Assembly (NCBI GenBank): GCA_902489945.1
Contig: CABUBZ010000030.1
Location: forward strand, 1 to 23,757
Reading direction: 5' to 3'
Source of the DNA: an uncultured Collinsella sp.
GTDB taxonomy: Bacteria > Actinomycetota > Coriobacteriia > Coriobacteriales > Coriobacteriaceae
DNA length: 23,757 bases
This document shows, in pieces, positions 6,260-14,835 of the stretch. The notes beneath the pieces were generated by a model. That model saw nothing but the letters and a program-made list of their open reading frames with translations, was not told the origin of the DNA and made no database searches. Both the position numbers and the translations under genes were made by a program. Each line of letters starts with the position of its first letter. Position 1 is the first letter of the stretch.

Positions 6260-7773
6260 TGGCCCAGGGCTTCGATTCCCTTACCGCTGCCCAGATCGCC
6301 GCGGGCGTTGCCGCCGGCGACTTTACCGCTACCGAGGTGGCCCAGGCCTCCCTTGCCGCCATCGAGGCGCGCGAGGGCGGGGTCCAGGCATTCCTGCAGG
6401 TGGCGCCCGAGCTGGCGCTCGAGGCCGCCGCGCGCGTGGATGCCGACCGTGCCGCAGACAAGCCGCTGCCTCCGCTCGCGGGCGTGCCGCTGGCCATCAA
6501 GGACAACATGAACCTTGTGGGCACGCGCACCACCTGCGCTTCCCGCATGCTCGCGGACTACCAGAGCGTCTACACCGCTACCTGCGTCCAGCGCATGCTC
6601 GACGCCGGCTGCTTGCCCATGGGCAAGGCCAACATGGACGAGTTTGCTTTTGGTAGCTCTACCGAGAGCTCGGCCTTCCACCGCACCAACAACCCCTGGG
6701 ATACCGAGCGCGTGCCCGGCGGCTCCTCGGGCGGCTCCGCTGCCGCCGTCGCTGCGGGCGAGGTCGCGCTCTCGCTGGGTTCGGACACCGGCGGCTCCAT
6801 CCGCCAGCCGGCGTCGCTGTGCGGCGTGGTGGGCCTTAAGCCCACGTATGGCGCCGTGAGCCGCTACGGCGTGGTGGCCTTTGGCTCTTCGCTCGACCAG
6901 GTGGGCCCCTTTGGCCGCACGGTCGAGGACGTCGCGCTGGCCATGAACGCGCTCACCGGTACGGGCCACGATCCGTACGACTGCACCAGCCAGGACTGTG
7001 CCGTCGACTTTACCGAGCACCTCAACGACGGCATCGAGGGCAAGCGCGTGGGCATCATCCCCGCGTTTATGGAGGCCGAGGGCCTGACGCCCGAGGTCAA
7101 GGCCGCTGTCCAGCGCGCCGCCCAGGAGCTGCAGAACCAGGGCGCCGAGCTGGTCGAGGTCGACCTGCCGCACCTGGATGCCGCCATCGCCGCCTACTAC
7201 GTCATCGGCCCGGCCGAGGCGTTCTCCAACCTGGCCCGCTTCGACGGCATTCGCTATGGCTACCAGGAGGAGGGCTGCGCCAACCTGTCCGACCAGAGCT
7301 CGCTTTCGCGCGCCCACGGCTTTGGTGCCGAGGCCAAGCGTCGTCAGATGCTCGGCGCCTACCTGCTGAGCTCGGGCGTGTACGACAAGTACTACTACGC
7401 CGCACAGAAGGCCCGCACGCTCATCACACAGGACTACGACGCCGCGTATGCCAAGGTGGACACGATCCTGATGCCCGCCTCGCCGCGCACGGCCTTTAAG
7501 TTTGGCGAGATCAGCGACCCCACGCAGATGTACCTGTCCGACCTGTACACCATTTCGCTCAACATCTGCGGCAACGGTGGCATCTCGGTGCCGCTGGGCC
7601 TGGGCGAGGACAGCAAGCTGCCCGTTTCTGCCCAGCTGGTGGGACCTGCCTTTAAGGACCGTCAGCTGCTCACGTTTGCCCGCGCCCTGGAGCGCGGCTT
7701 TGCCGATGCCGCCACGGGTGCGCCTGCACTTTCCGTCGCGCCCGATTTTGCCGGGAAGGGAGGCGAGCTGTAA
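6259..7773 (+). CDS. gatA: Glu-tRNA(Gln) amidotransferase subunit A (amidase)
   Basis: 504 residues. GatA is the glutaminase subunit that frees ammonia from glutamine for GatB. It belongs to the amidase-signature family, with the Lys-cisSer-Ser triad visible as K81 (LAIKDNM), S156 (GGSSGGSAAA) and S180 (GSDTGGSIRQPAS). The spacing matches well-characterised GatA proteins. The start overlaps the gatC stop by one base, and its own stop overlaps gatB the same way, so the three subunits are translationally coupled. A complete GatCAB implies that at least one of Gln-tRNA(Gln) or Asn-tRNA(Asn) is made indirectly in this organism. Confidence 0.97.
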   Translation: MAQGFDSLTAAQIAAGVAAGDFTATEVAQASLAAIEAREGGVQAFLQVAPELALEAAARVDADRAADKPLPPLAGVPLAIKDNMNLVGTRTTCASRMLADYQSVYTATCVQRMLDAGCLPMGKANMDEFAFGSSTESSAFHRTNNPWDTERVPGGSSGGSAAAVAAGEVALSLGSDTGGSIRQPASLCGVVGLKPTYGAVSRYGVVAFGSSLDQVGPFGRTVEDVALAMNALTGTGHDPYDCTSQDCAVDFTEHLNDGIEGKRVGIIPAFMEAEGLTPEVKAAVQRAAQELQNQGAELVEVDLPHLDAAIAAYYVIGPAEAFSNLARFDGIRYGYQEEGCANLSDQSSLSRAHGFGAEAKRRQMLGAYLLSSGVYDKYYYAAQKARTLITQDYDAAYAKVDTILMPASPRTAFKFGEISDPTQMYLSDLYTISLNICGNGGISVPLGLGEDSKLPVSAQLVGPAFKDRQLLTFARALERGFADAATGAPALSVAPDFAGKGGEL

Positions 7774-9449
7774 TGAAGGAGCTTTCCGAGGTCCTGCAGG
7801 ATTGGGAGGCCGTGATCGGTCTGGAGATCCACACCGAGCTCACCGCACTCGACACCAAGATGTTCTGCAACTGCAAGCTCAGCCACGATGACAAGCCCAA
7901 CGCCAACGTGTGCCCGGTGTGCCTGGGCCTGCCCGGTGCGCTGCCGGTGCCCAACAAGCGCGCCATCGAGAGCATCGTCAAGGCCGGCCTCGCCACCAAC
8001 TGCGAGATTCAGCGCCACTCGATGTTCTACCGCAAGCACTACTTCTATCCCGATATGGCCAAGAACTTCCAGACCACGCAAGGTCCGGTCGCCTTTGCCA
8101 TGTACGGTCACCTGGACCTGGACGTGACCGGTCGCGGTGCCGCCGAGCGCCCCGATTGCGCGTTTGGCGAGGCCGAGGCCCAGAGCCTGGCGAGCGCTTC
8201 GGCCAACGCCGAGGGCCTATCCACGTCCATGACCTCTACCATGCGCGAGGGCAATCAGCGCGCCGGCCATCTGGCCAGCTATGACGCGTCCAACCTGCAG
8301 ATGCCCGAGCGCCGCGAGGACGGTTCCTACACGGTGCCCATCCGCATCCTGCGCATCCATATGGAGGAGGACGCCGCCAAGATGGTGCACGTGGGTGGCG
8401 CCGAGGGCCGCATTACCGCCGCGGCTGAGTCACTCGTCGACTACAACCGCTGCGGCACGCCGCTGATTGAGCTCGTGACTGAGCCCGACTTGCGTACGCC
8501 CGAGGAAGCGCGCCTGTTTATGGAGAAGCTCCGTCGCATCTTTGTGACGCTGGGCATTTCGGACTGCTCCATGGAGAAGGGTTCCATGCGCTGCGACGGC
8601 AACGTGTCGCTGCGTCGCCGTGGCGAGACCAAGCTGGGCACCAAGACCGAGCTCAAGAACCTCAACTCGTTCAAGAGCCTGCACGACGGTCTTGCCTACG
8701 AGATTTGCCGCCAGGCCGAGGTGCTCGAGGAGGGCGGCATCATCTATCAGGAGACCCGCCACTGGGAGCCCAGCCGCAAGCGCACCGTGGTCATGCGTGT
8801 GAAGGAAACGGCAGACGACTATCGCCTGTTCCCCGATCCCGACCTGGCGCCGTTCGACCTAGACGACGAGTTCATCGACCGCTGCCGTGGCGAGATCCCC
8901 GAGCTGCCCGATGCCAAGCGCGCCCGTTTTGAGGCCGACTTTGGCATTAAGGCGGCCGACGCCGAGCAGATCGCCGGCGACCCCGAGTTTGCCGAGTTCT
9001 TTGAGGCCGCTGCTGCCGGTATGGCTGGCAAGGAAGCTCAGACGGTCGCAAACCTGCTGGTCAACGATATGATCGCCTACCTTAAGGGTGCGGGCGTGTC
9101 GCTCGCCGAGTCCGGCATCGCGCCGGCTCAGGTGGCGGCCCTTGCCAAGCTGCTGTCGACCGATGCCATCAGCTCCAACCAGGCGCACGAGGTCTTTGAG
9201 GCCATGGCTCAGACCGGCGACGATCCCAACAAGATTGTCGACGAGCGCGGCATGCGCCAGGTGAGCGATGCCGGCGCACTGCAACCGATCGTGGACGAGG
9301 TGCTGGCAAACTGTGCCGAGCAGGCGCAGCAGTACCGCGATGGCAACCAGAAGGTCATCGGCTTTTTGGTGGGCCAGTGCATGAAGGCGAGCCGCGGCAA
9401 GGGCAACCCGAAGCTCTTCAACGAGTTGCTGAGAACGTCGCTCTCGTAG
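7773..9449 (+). CDS. gatB: Asp/Glu-tRNA amidotransferase subunit B, with a large insertion
   Basis: 558 residues, against roughly 475-500 usual for the family. GatB holds the mischarged tRNA, activates the side-chain carboxylate with ATP and uses ammonia from GatA. Features seen: VIGLEIHTEL, zinc-site cysteines C32/C34 and C47/C50 (MFCNC...VCPVC), FYPDMAKNFQTTQ, HMEEDAAKM, DYNRCGTPLIELVTEPD, KTELKNLNSF, and the C-terminal Yqey/tail domain ending VIGFLVGQCMKASRGKGNPK. Between GHLDLDV (111-118) and the RILRIHMEED motif (191-200) is an extra segment of about 65 residues rich in Ala/Ser/Glu (about 118-183), which accounts for the excess length. Confidence 0.96.
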   Translation: MKELSEVLQDWEAVIGLEIHTELTALDTKMFCNCKLSHDDKPNANVCPVCLGLPGALPVPNKRAIESIVKAGLATNCEIQRHSMFYRKHYFYPDMAKNFQTTQGPVAFAMYGHLDLDVTGRGAAERPDCAFGEAEAQSLASASANAEGLSTSMTSTMREGNQRAGHLASYDASNLQMPERREDGSYTVPIRILRIHMEEDAAKMVHVGGAEGRITAAAESLVDYNRCGTPLIELVTEPDLRTPEEARLFMEKLRRIFVTLGISDCSMEKGSMRCDGNVSLRRRGETKLGTKTELKNLNSFKSLHDGLAYEICRQAEVLEEGGIIYQETRHWEPSRKRTVVMRVKETADDYRLFPDPDLAPFDLDDEFIDRCRGEIPELPDAKRARFEADFGIKAADAEQIAGDPEFAEFFEAAAAGMAGKEAQTVANLLVNDMIAYLKGAGVSLAESGIAPAQVAALAKLLSTDAISSNQAHEVFEAMAQTGDDPNKIVDERGMRQVSDAGALQPIVDEVLANCAEQAQQYRDGNQKVIGFLVGQCMKASRGKGNPKLFNELLRTSLS

Positions 9450-9455
9450 CTGCGA

Positions 9456-9598
9456 GGCCGGGGAAGCCCCGAGTCGCCGGGGTATTTCCTCCAAATTTCA
9501 AACAGTCCTATGCAAGACGAAGGCCACATTTAGTGGCCTTCTTTGCATGCGGAACTCATTTGGAGCAAACACCCCGGCGACTCGGGGTTTCCCCGGCC
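9456..9598. mobile_element. 143-bp element with 41-bp inverted ends (MITE-like)
   Basis: 9456-9496 and 9558-9598 are inverted copies matching at 38 of 41 positions, starting and ending GGCCGGGGAA...TTCCCCGGCC. The centre holds a perfect hairpin with a T-run (9519-9544). It carries no gene. The size, long terminal inverted repeats and intergenic position fit a miniature inverted-repeat element, or a large folded 3' end of the gatCAB transcript. I see no clear target-site duplication. Confidence 0.65.
9519..9544 (+). terminator. gatCAB terminator inside the inverted-repeat element
   Basis: GAAGGCCAC-ATTTA-GTGGCCTTC is a perfect 9-bp stem followed by TTT. The stem can extend outward through TGCAA/TTGCA. 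It is 70 bases after the gatB stop. Confidence 0.75.
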
Positions 9599-9643
9599 AG
9601 ACGACTCGGCCGTTCGGGTCAGGTGGGCTGGATTGAATTTGGT

Positions 9644-9672
9644 GAATGAGGGCGCCGTTGGCGCCTTCATTC
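9644..9672. terminator. Hairpin between convergent gatB and the araC pseudogene
   Basis: GAATGAGGGCGCC and GGCGCCTTCATTC pair at 12 of 13 positions around the loop GTT. It begins two bases beyond the araC stop codon, so it probably ends the leftward transcript. Neither side has a strong T-run. Confidence 0.6.
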
Positions 9673-9673
9673 T

Positions 9674-10677
9674 TTATATATGTTGGGAGCGCCAAGCGGT
9701 GGGGGTGGTGCCGGTGTATTGTTTGAAGGCTTGGGCGAAGGCAGCCTGCTGAGGGTAGCCTAGACGCTCTGCCACCTGGGCTATCGTAAGCGCGCTGTCG
9801 GTCAAAAGGTCCTGTGCTCGCTCCATACGGCGTCTGCGAATGTAGGCGCCCAGGGACTCGCCAGTTTGGGCCTTAAAGGTGGCGCATAGTTTGGAGCGGC
9901 TTGTGTAGAGCCTCTCGGCCACCTCGTTGATACCCACACGACTGCCTTTGTCGAGCGCGCGCTCAATCATTGCCGTTGCTTCTTCGGCAATGGTTATGCT
10001 GACGTGTGTGTCTGCCGCCTGCCGCGCCTGCTTGTGGGCCGCGCGCGAACAGGCGAGCTCCGCGACCATGGTCTCCACGATGCCCTGCATATAGACGTGT
10101 CCGCCTACGGTGCGGGCGCGGTCCTCGTTAATCCGGCGCAGCGTGTGGCAGATCGCAGACGTCGCTTCCTCGTGCCATGGCTCGGCAAACGCCTCAAAGG
10201 TCCCGCGAACTCGGTGGGATAGCGGTGCTCCAGGTCGTCAAAATATCCGGGCAAAAAGAGCACCGAGCGCGAGTGATAAAGCCGTCCCGCAAACAGCGGG
10301 CTTAATTCCTCGCCACAGCTATCTTGGATAAAGCTGCAAACGGCATTGTTTGGCCACGGTCCATGCAATGGTTTAAGGTTCGCGGGCGTTATGCCAGCCT
10401 CGGGCATGCATGTAAGTGTGGGCGCGCTGACCTCGCTCACGCAGGCGTATGGCTCGGGTGTGTATTCGGCCAGGTACATATCGTGCGTCGGGGTGATGAA
10501 ATGCTCCATGACAATGCAGGCAGGGGAGAGAGGCATGATCCATGCGCGGCCGTGCGCCCGATCGTTTGCCACCTCGCCGGTAAAGACAGCGCCCTTGCCG
10601 GAAAGCTCCAGGCCAAACTGCTCAAATTGCGGTGCGTAGAGCTCGGTTATGTCGGTCGCGGCCCGATGCATTTTCAA
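9674..10677 (-). pseudogene. AraC-family regulator interrupted by a frameshift
   Basis: Two open frames on the minus strand make one gene. The upstream one (10677-10105, TTG start or ATG at 10671, ribosome site AAGGAAGGGG) is the N-terminal sensing domain up to YPTEFAG. It then runs into a false tail ending at the TAG at 10105. The next frame continues exactly as expected (TFEAFAEPWHEEATSAICHTLRRINEDRA) into a full AraC DNA-binding domain (two helix-turn-helix units: NEVAERLYTSRSKLCATF and IAQVAERLGYPQQAAFAQAF). Restoring one base near 10203-10207 would give about 334 residues. It is divergent from the ABC operon, its probable target. It may be a true mutation or a sequencing error. Confidence 0.85.
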
Positions 10678-10710
10678 AAGCGTCCCCTTCCTTTGCGGAA
10701 ACGTCCACGC

Positions 10711-10739
10711 TTGACTCGATTGTGTGCCTTGGCTAACAT
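10711..10739 (+). promoter_or_regulatory. Promoter of the ABC operon
   Basis: TTGACT (10711-10716), a 17-base spacer, then TAACAT (10734-10739). The inverted repeat ATCAA-N7-TTGAT at 10740-10756 lies just downstream, at the expected start of transcription, and could be a regulator site. The divergent araC start is 34 bases upstream. Confidence 0.7.
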
Positions 10740-10791
10740 ATCAATGATAAGTTGATTGAGGTTAACTCTCAAGCCGTTAGAAGGGAACCTT

Positions 10792-12618
10792 ATGGCAAAG
10801 GGATCAAAAAGGGAAGGCGGCGGTATCGGCGAGCTGCTTGCTTATGCCGGCGACCGTAAATTCCTAACTTATTTGGGCATGGCTCTCTCGGCGCTCTCGC
10901 AGCTGCTGAGCTTTGGCCCGTACGTGTGCATCTGGTTTGTCGCGCGAGATCTTATCGCTGTGGCGCCTAACTGGAGCGAAGCCACCGATATCGCGATGTA
11001 TGGCTGGTGGGCCGTGGGTTTTGCCCTGGCAAGCATCGTAGTTTATTTCGTGGGGCTTATGTGCACGCACCTGTCTGCGTTTCGCTGCGCGTCCAATATC
11101 CGCAAGACTACGAGCGAGCACCTGCTTAAGCTGCCGCTTGGCTACTTTGACACGCACGCCACCGGTGAGCTGCGTCGTGTTGTAGACGGATGCGCCGCCT
11201 CCACCGAGACTCTGCTCGCGCACATGCTGCCCGATATCGCGGGCGCCGCCGCCATGGTCGTGGGCCTGCTCGTGTTGCTTTTCGCCCTCGATTGGCGCTT
11301 GGGCGCGGCATGCCTTATCTCGGTCGTCGTTTCGTTTGGCGCCATGGCCACCATGATGGGCGGCAAAGGCGCCGAGTTCATGAAGGCCTACATGGGAGCG
11401 CTGGTCAAGATGAACAAGACCGGCACCGAATACGTACGCGGCATCCCCGTGGTCAAGGTGTTTCAGCAGACGGTCTACTCCTTTAAGGCCTTCCACGATG
11501 CGATCGCCGAATACGCCGACATGGCACAAAACTATGCGGGCACGTTCTGTCGAGGTCCGCAGGTACTCAACCTTACCGCGCTCAATGGCCTTGTGGCATT
11601 CCTGTTACCCGTGGCGTTGCTGTTGGCGCCGGGCGAGACGGACTTCGCGCATTTTATGGCCAACTTCACGTTTTACGCGATGTTTTCGGCCGTGGTGCCG
11701 ACGGCCATGACCAAGCTTATGTTTGTGGGTGAGGCCTCTCAGATGAGTGCCGATTCGCTGGCTCGTATTCGAAGCGTCATGGATTCCAAGCAGCTCTCCG
11801 TGCCCGCCCAACCCAAGCACCCTGCCGGCGGCGACGTGCGATTTGAGGACGTGAGCTTTACGTACGAGGGTGCCGAAGCACCTGCCGTCAGCCACGTAAC
11901 CTTTAACGTTCCCGCAGGCAGTACCCTTGCGCTTGTGGGTCCTTCGGGCGGCGGCAAGTCAACCTGCGCAAGCCTGATTCCTCGTTTTTGGGATGTCTCT
12001 TCGGGCCGCGTACTCGTGGGCGGTGTGGACGTTCGCGATATGGATCCGCACGAGCTTATGGACCAGGTGGCCTTTGCGTTTCAGACCAACCAGCTGTTCC
12101 GGCAAACACTTGCCGATAACGTGCGCGCCTCCAAGCCTACGGCCACTGACGACGAGGTGCGTTTGGCCCTCTCCGCAGCTCAGTGCGACGACATTGTGGC
12201 CAAGCTCCCACAGGGCATCAATACCATGCTCGGTGCCGGCGGGGCATATCTTTCGGGCGGCGAGGTCCAGCGTGTGGCACTCGCCCGCGCGATCCTTAAA
12301 GACGCGCCTATCGTGGTGCTCGATGAGGCCACGGCGTTTGCCGACCCCGAAAACGAGGCACTCATCCAACGCGCCTTTAGCAAGCTGGCGGCGGGTCGCA
12401 CGGTCATTATGATTGCGCACCGACTCTCGACTGTAGTGGGTGCAGACCAAATCGTGGTGCTCAACCAGGGCAGCGTGCAGGAGTCGGGTACCCATGCCGA
12501 GTTGCTGTCCCAAAAGGGTCTATATGCCAAGATGTGGGCCGAATACGAGCAGGCCGCGAGCTGGAAAATCACTGCAGCGACCGCAGATATCGCCGTTGCG
12601 AAGGGAGGCGAGGCCTAA
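10792..12618 (+). CDS. ABC exporter half-transporter (membrane + ATPase), first of pair
   Basis: 608 residues from the ATG at 10792, chosen because GAAGGGA lies at 10780-10786; an upstream TTG frame at 10756 has no ribosome site. The N-terminal 330 residues form a six-segment ABC exporter membrane domain. The ATPase domain follows: Walker A GPSGGGKST (383-391), Q-loop AFQTNQLF, signature LSGGE (487-491), Walker B IVVLDE (507-512), and switch His in IAHRLS. The D-loop reads AFADPE instead of the usual SALD, as I recall from YbtP/IrtA-like siderophore-associated pairs. It probably pairs with the next gene as a heterodimer in the cytoplasmic membrane. Substrate unknown; the AraC neighbour suggests siderophore, peptide or drug transport. 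Confidence 0.92.
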   Translation: MAKGSKREGGGIGELLAYAGDRKFLTYLGMALSALSQLLSFGPYVCIWFVARDLIAVAPNWSEATDIAMYGWWAVGFALASIVVYFVGLMCTHLSAFRCASNIRKTTSEHLLKLPLGYFDTHATGELRRVVDGCAASTETLLAHMLPDIAGAAAMVVGLLVLLFALDWRLGAACLISVVVSFGAMATMMGGKGAEFMKAYMGALVKMNKTGTEYVRGIPVVKVFQQTVYSFKAFHDAIAEYADMAQNYAGTFCRGPQVLNLTALNGLVAFLLPVALLLAPGETDFAHFMANFTFYAMFSAVVPTAMTKLMFVGEASQMSADSLARIRSVMDSKQLSVPAQPKHPAGGDVRFEDVSFTYEGAEAPAVSHVTFNVPAGSTLALVGPSGGGKSTCASLIPRFWDVSSGRVLVGGVDVRDMDPHELMDQVAFAFQTNQLFRQTLADNVRASKPTATDDEVRLALSAAQCDDIVAKLPQGINTMLGAGGAYLSGGEVQRVALARAILKDAPIVVLDEATAFADPENEALIQRAFSKLAAGRTVIMIAHRLSTVVGADQIVVLNQGSVQESGTHAELLSQKGLYAKMWAEYEQAASWKITAATADIAVAKGGEA

Positions 12619-14376
12619 ATGTTCGCCTCATTCCAAAAGAAGTATTTCCTATCCGATAAAGGCGTCGCCGGCGTAAAGCGCGGCATTTTCTGGACCACGC
12701 TCACCAATCTTATTACCATGGCCGGCATGGGCTTTTTATTCCTGGTCATGGCCGGTTTTGTCGAACATCTCGCCACTGGCGCCGACCTGCCGGATGCCCT
12801 GCCGATCGTGGGCGGCCTCGTGGTCTTTTTTGTGTTGCTCTTTGCCTCTAACTGGCAGCAGTATTACTACACCTACTGCATCTTTTACGAGGAGTGCGGC
12901 AAGCAGCGTATGGAGATCGCCGAGCGCTTGCGCAAACTGCCGCTGTCGTTTTTTGGTCGTCGTGATCTGGCCGATTTAACCGAGACCATCATGGGCGACG
13001 TCCAGGCCATGGAGCACGCCTACAGCCACGTGCTGGGAGAGCTTTGGGGTGCCATCATCGCAAGCGCCATTGTGTTCGTGGCGTCGCTGTTCTTTTGCTG
13101 GCAGCTGGCGATCGCGGCGTTTTGGAGCGTTCCCGTGGCCTTTGCCGTGCTGTATCTAACACGCGGCCCCATGACCCCGGTGTTCGATTGCGTACGTGCC
13201 GAGAAGGTCAAGGTTACCGAGGCAATTCAAGAGACGCTCGACTGCGTTCGCGAGATCCGTGCCACCAACCAGGAGGCCCATTATCTTGAGGGACTCAACG
13301 CCGTGATCGATGCCGAGGAGCGCGAGACCACCAAGGGCGAGCTCGCTAACGGGCTTTTGGTCAACTCCGCCTTTGCCACCCTGCGTCTGGGCATTGCCAC
13401 CACGCTGGTCACGGGTGCCGCGGTGGTCGCCTCCGGACAGGTCGACTTTTTGGTGATGTTTGCCTTCCTGCTTATGGTGAGCCGTATCTATGCGCCGTTT
13501 GATCAGGCCCTTATGCTCGTGTCGGAGCTGTTTGCCGCAGAGTCATCGGCCAGGCGCATGCGTTCCATCATGGAAGAGCCTGCGGCGCGGGGCAGCGAGA
13601 AATTTGAGCCCGCGGGCCACGATGTGGTGTTCGATCACGTGGCATTTGGCTATGGTGCGGGCGAGGACGGCCGCGCCGGCGAGAAAGTTCTTACCGATGT
13701 GAGCTTTACCGCCAAGGAAGGCGAAGTTACGGCACTGGTCGGTCCTTCGGGTTCCGGTAAGTCTACGGTGAGCCGCCTGGCCGCGCGCTTTTGGGATGCC
13801 ACCGAAGGCACGGTCACCGTGGGTGGCGTGGATGTTGCGAACGTGGATCCCGAGGTGCTGCTGCGCGACTACGCCATTGTGTTCCAAGACGTGCTGCTCT
13901 TTGACGACACGGTGATGGGAAACATTCGCCTCGGGCGTCGTGATGCCACCGATGAGGAAGTGCTTGCGGCCGCGCGTGCCGCTAACTGCGACGAGTTTGT
14001 GAGTCGTATGCCGCAGGGCTACGACACCATGATCGGCGAGAACGGCTCCAAGCTGTCCGGCGGCGAGCGCCAGCGCATCTCTATCGCCCGCGCTCTGCTC
14101 AAAGACGCGCCCATCGTGCTGTTGGACGAGGCGACAGCGAGCTTGGATGTGGAGAACGAGACCGTGGTACAGCAGGCGCTCTCCCGTCTGCTTGCAGGTA
14201 AGACGGTTATCGTGATTGCGCATCGCATGCGTACGGTGGAAAATGCCGACAAAATCGTTGTGCTCAAGGATGGTGTGGTTGCCGAGCAGGGCACTCCGGC
14301 GCAGCTCAAGGCGGCAGGTGGAGAATTCGCCCGCATGGTTGCGCTGCAAAAGGAAGCGGCTGCCTGGCAGATCTGA
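12619..14376 (+). CDS. ABC exporter half-transporter, second of pair
   Basis: 585 residues. The ATG directly abuts the TAA of the previous gene, so the two are translated together. A six-segment membrane domain spans about 1-320. The ATPase domain is fully canonical: Walker A GPSGSGKST (375-383), Q-loop VFQDVLLF, signature LSGGERQR (479-486), Walker B IVLLDE (499-504), D-loop SLD, switch His in IAHRMRT. The canonical D-loop here beside the divergent one in the partner is consistent with a heterodimer with unequal ATP sites. The regulator across the divergent promoter is frameshifted, so expression may be deregulated. Confidence 0.92.
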   Translation: MFASFQKKYFLSDKGVAGVKRGIFWTTLTNLITMAGMGFLFLVMAGFVEHLATGADLPDALPIVGGLVVFFVLLFASNWQQYYYTYCIFYEECGKQRMEIAERLRKLPLSFFGRRDLADLTETIMGDVQAMEHAYSHVLGELWGAIIASAIVFVASLFFCWQLAIAAFWSVPVAFAVLYLTRGPMTPVFDCVRAEKVKVTEAIQETLDCVREIRATNQEAHYLEGLNAVIDAEERETTKGELANGLLVNSAFATLRLGIATTLVTGAAVVASGQVDFLVMFAFLLMVSRIYAPFDQALMLVSELFAAESSARRMRSIMEEPAARGSEKFEPAGHDVVFDHVAFGYGAGEDGRAGEKVLTDVSFTAKEGEVTALVGPSGSGKSTVSRLAARFWDATEGTVTVGGVDVANVDPEVLLRDYAIVFQDVLLFDDTVMGNIRLGRRDATDEEVLAAARAANCDEFVSRMPQGYDTMIGENGSKLSGGERQRISIARALLKDAPIVLLDEATASLDVENETVVQQALSRLLAGKTVIVIAHRMRTVENADKIVVLKDGVVAEQGTPAQLKAAGGEFARMVALQKEAAAWQI

Positions 14377-14389
14377 GGAAGGCATCCAC

Positions 14390-14422
14390 AATGTGACAAA
14401 GGGACAGTCCCTTTGTCACATT
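14390..14422. repeat. 33-bp near-perfect palindrome
   Basis: AATGTGACAAAGGGAC (14390-14405), a single central A, then its exact reverse complement (14407-14422). It starts 14 bases after the ABC operon stop. No T-run follows. I believe very similar palindromes recur between genes in Coriobacteriia, but that is memory, not something shown here. Confidence 0.9.
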
Positions 14423-14465
14423 GAGTTCATCCCCATAGTTTCCAAAAAGTTAGCCATTGTTGACC

Positions 14466-14487
14466 AAATAGTTATACTAAACTATTT
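14466..14487. promoter_or_regulatory. Operator-like palindrome over the promoter of the DUF6110/P-ATPase pair
   Basis: AAATAGTT-N6-AACTATTT is a perfect 8-bp inverted repeat that overlaps the -10-like TATACT (14473-14478). A weak -35 (TTAGCC, 14450-14455) lies 17 bases upstream. Occupancy would block transcription, as expected for a metal-responsive repressor; which regulator binds cannot be told. Confidence 0.55.
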
Positions 14488-14568
14488 TCAAAAGCGTGCT
14501 CGAGCAAACTAATGAACTCGGGTGCTAAGGCACCATGCCGCAGTTGTTGCGGAAAAGGGAGAGGCATC

Positions 14569-14817
14569 ATGAAGAAGTCCACGTTCAACACCCTGCTTGT
14601 CGGTGGCGGTTTTCTGCTTGGCACGGCCGGCATCAAGCTGCTCACCAGCGCTCCGGTAAAGAACGCCTGCGTGCAGGGCATCGCGTGCGGCATGCGCATC
14701 AAGAACGGCTACCAGGACATGGTCGAGCAGGCAAAGGCCAATGTCGACGACATGGTTGCCGAGGCTGCCTACATCACCCAGAGCGAGGCTGACGCTGCGA
14801 GCAACGCGGCCGAGTAG
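14569..14817 (+). CDS. DUF6110-like small membrane protein (FezA-like)
   Basis: 82 residues. The ATG at 14569 follows AGGGAGAGG; an upstream in-frame ATG at 14512 has no such site. The N-terminus is a glycine-rich hydrophobic segment (LLVGGGFLLGTAGIKLLTS, about 9-27). It is followed by an amphipathic helical stretch (MRIKNGYQDMVEQAKANVDDMVAEAAYI) and an acidic tail. This is the layout I associate with DUF6110 proteins encoded just before unusual P1B ATPases. In ferrosome (fez) clusters a small membrane protein FezA precedes the ATPase FezB in this way. It lies 18 bases before the ATPase gene and probably acts with it. The fez link is inference. Confidence 0.6.
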   Translation: MKKSTFNTLLVGGGFLLGTAGIKLLTSAPVKNACVQGIACGMRIKNGYQDMVEQAKANVDDMVAEAAYITQSEADAASNAAE

Positions 14818-14835
14818 CGCTCTCAGGCACAAACT

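Noticed and set aside
6214..7317. 367-codon minus-strand frame over gatA
   Set aside because: Antisense shadow of a certain gene.
10756..10791. TTG start extending the first ABC protein by 12 residues
   Set aside because: It lacks a ribosome site and lies on the putative operator; ATG 10792 has GAAGGGA.
14460..14478. TTGACC and TATACT as a promoter for the DUF6110 gene
   Set aside because: The spacing is only 7 bases; the weaker TTAGCC at 14450 has the right spacing.
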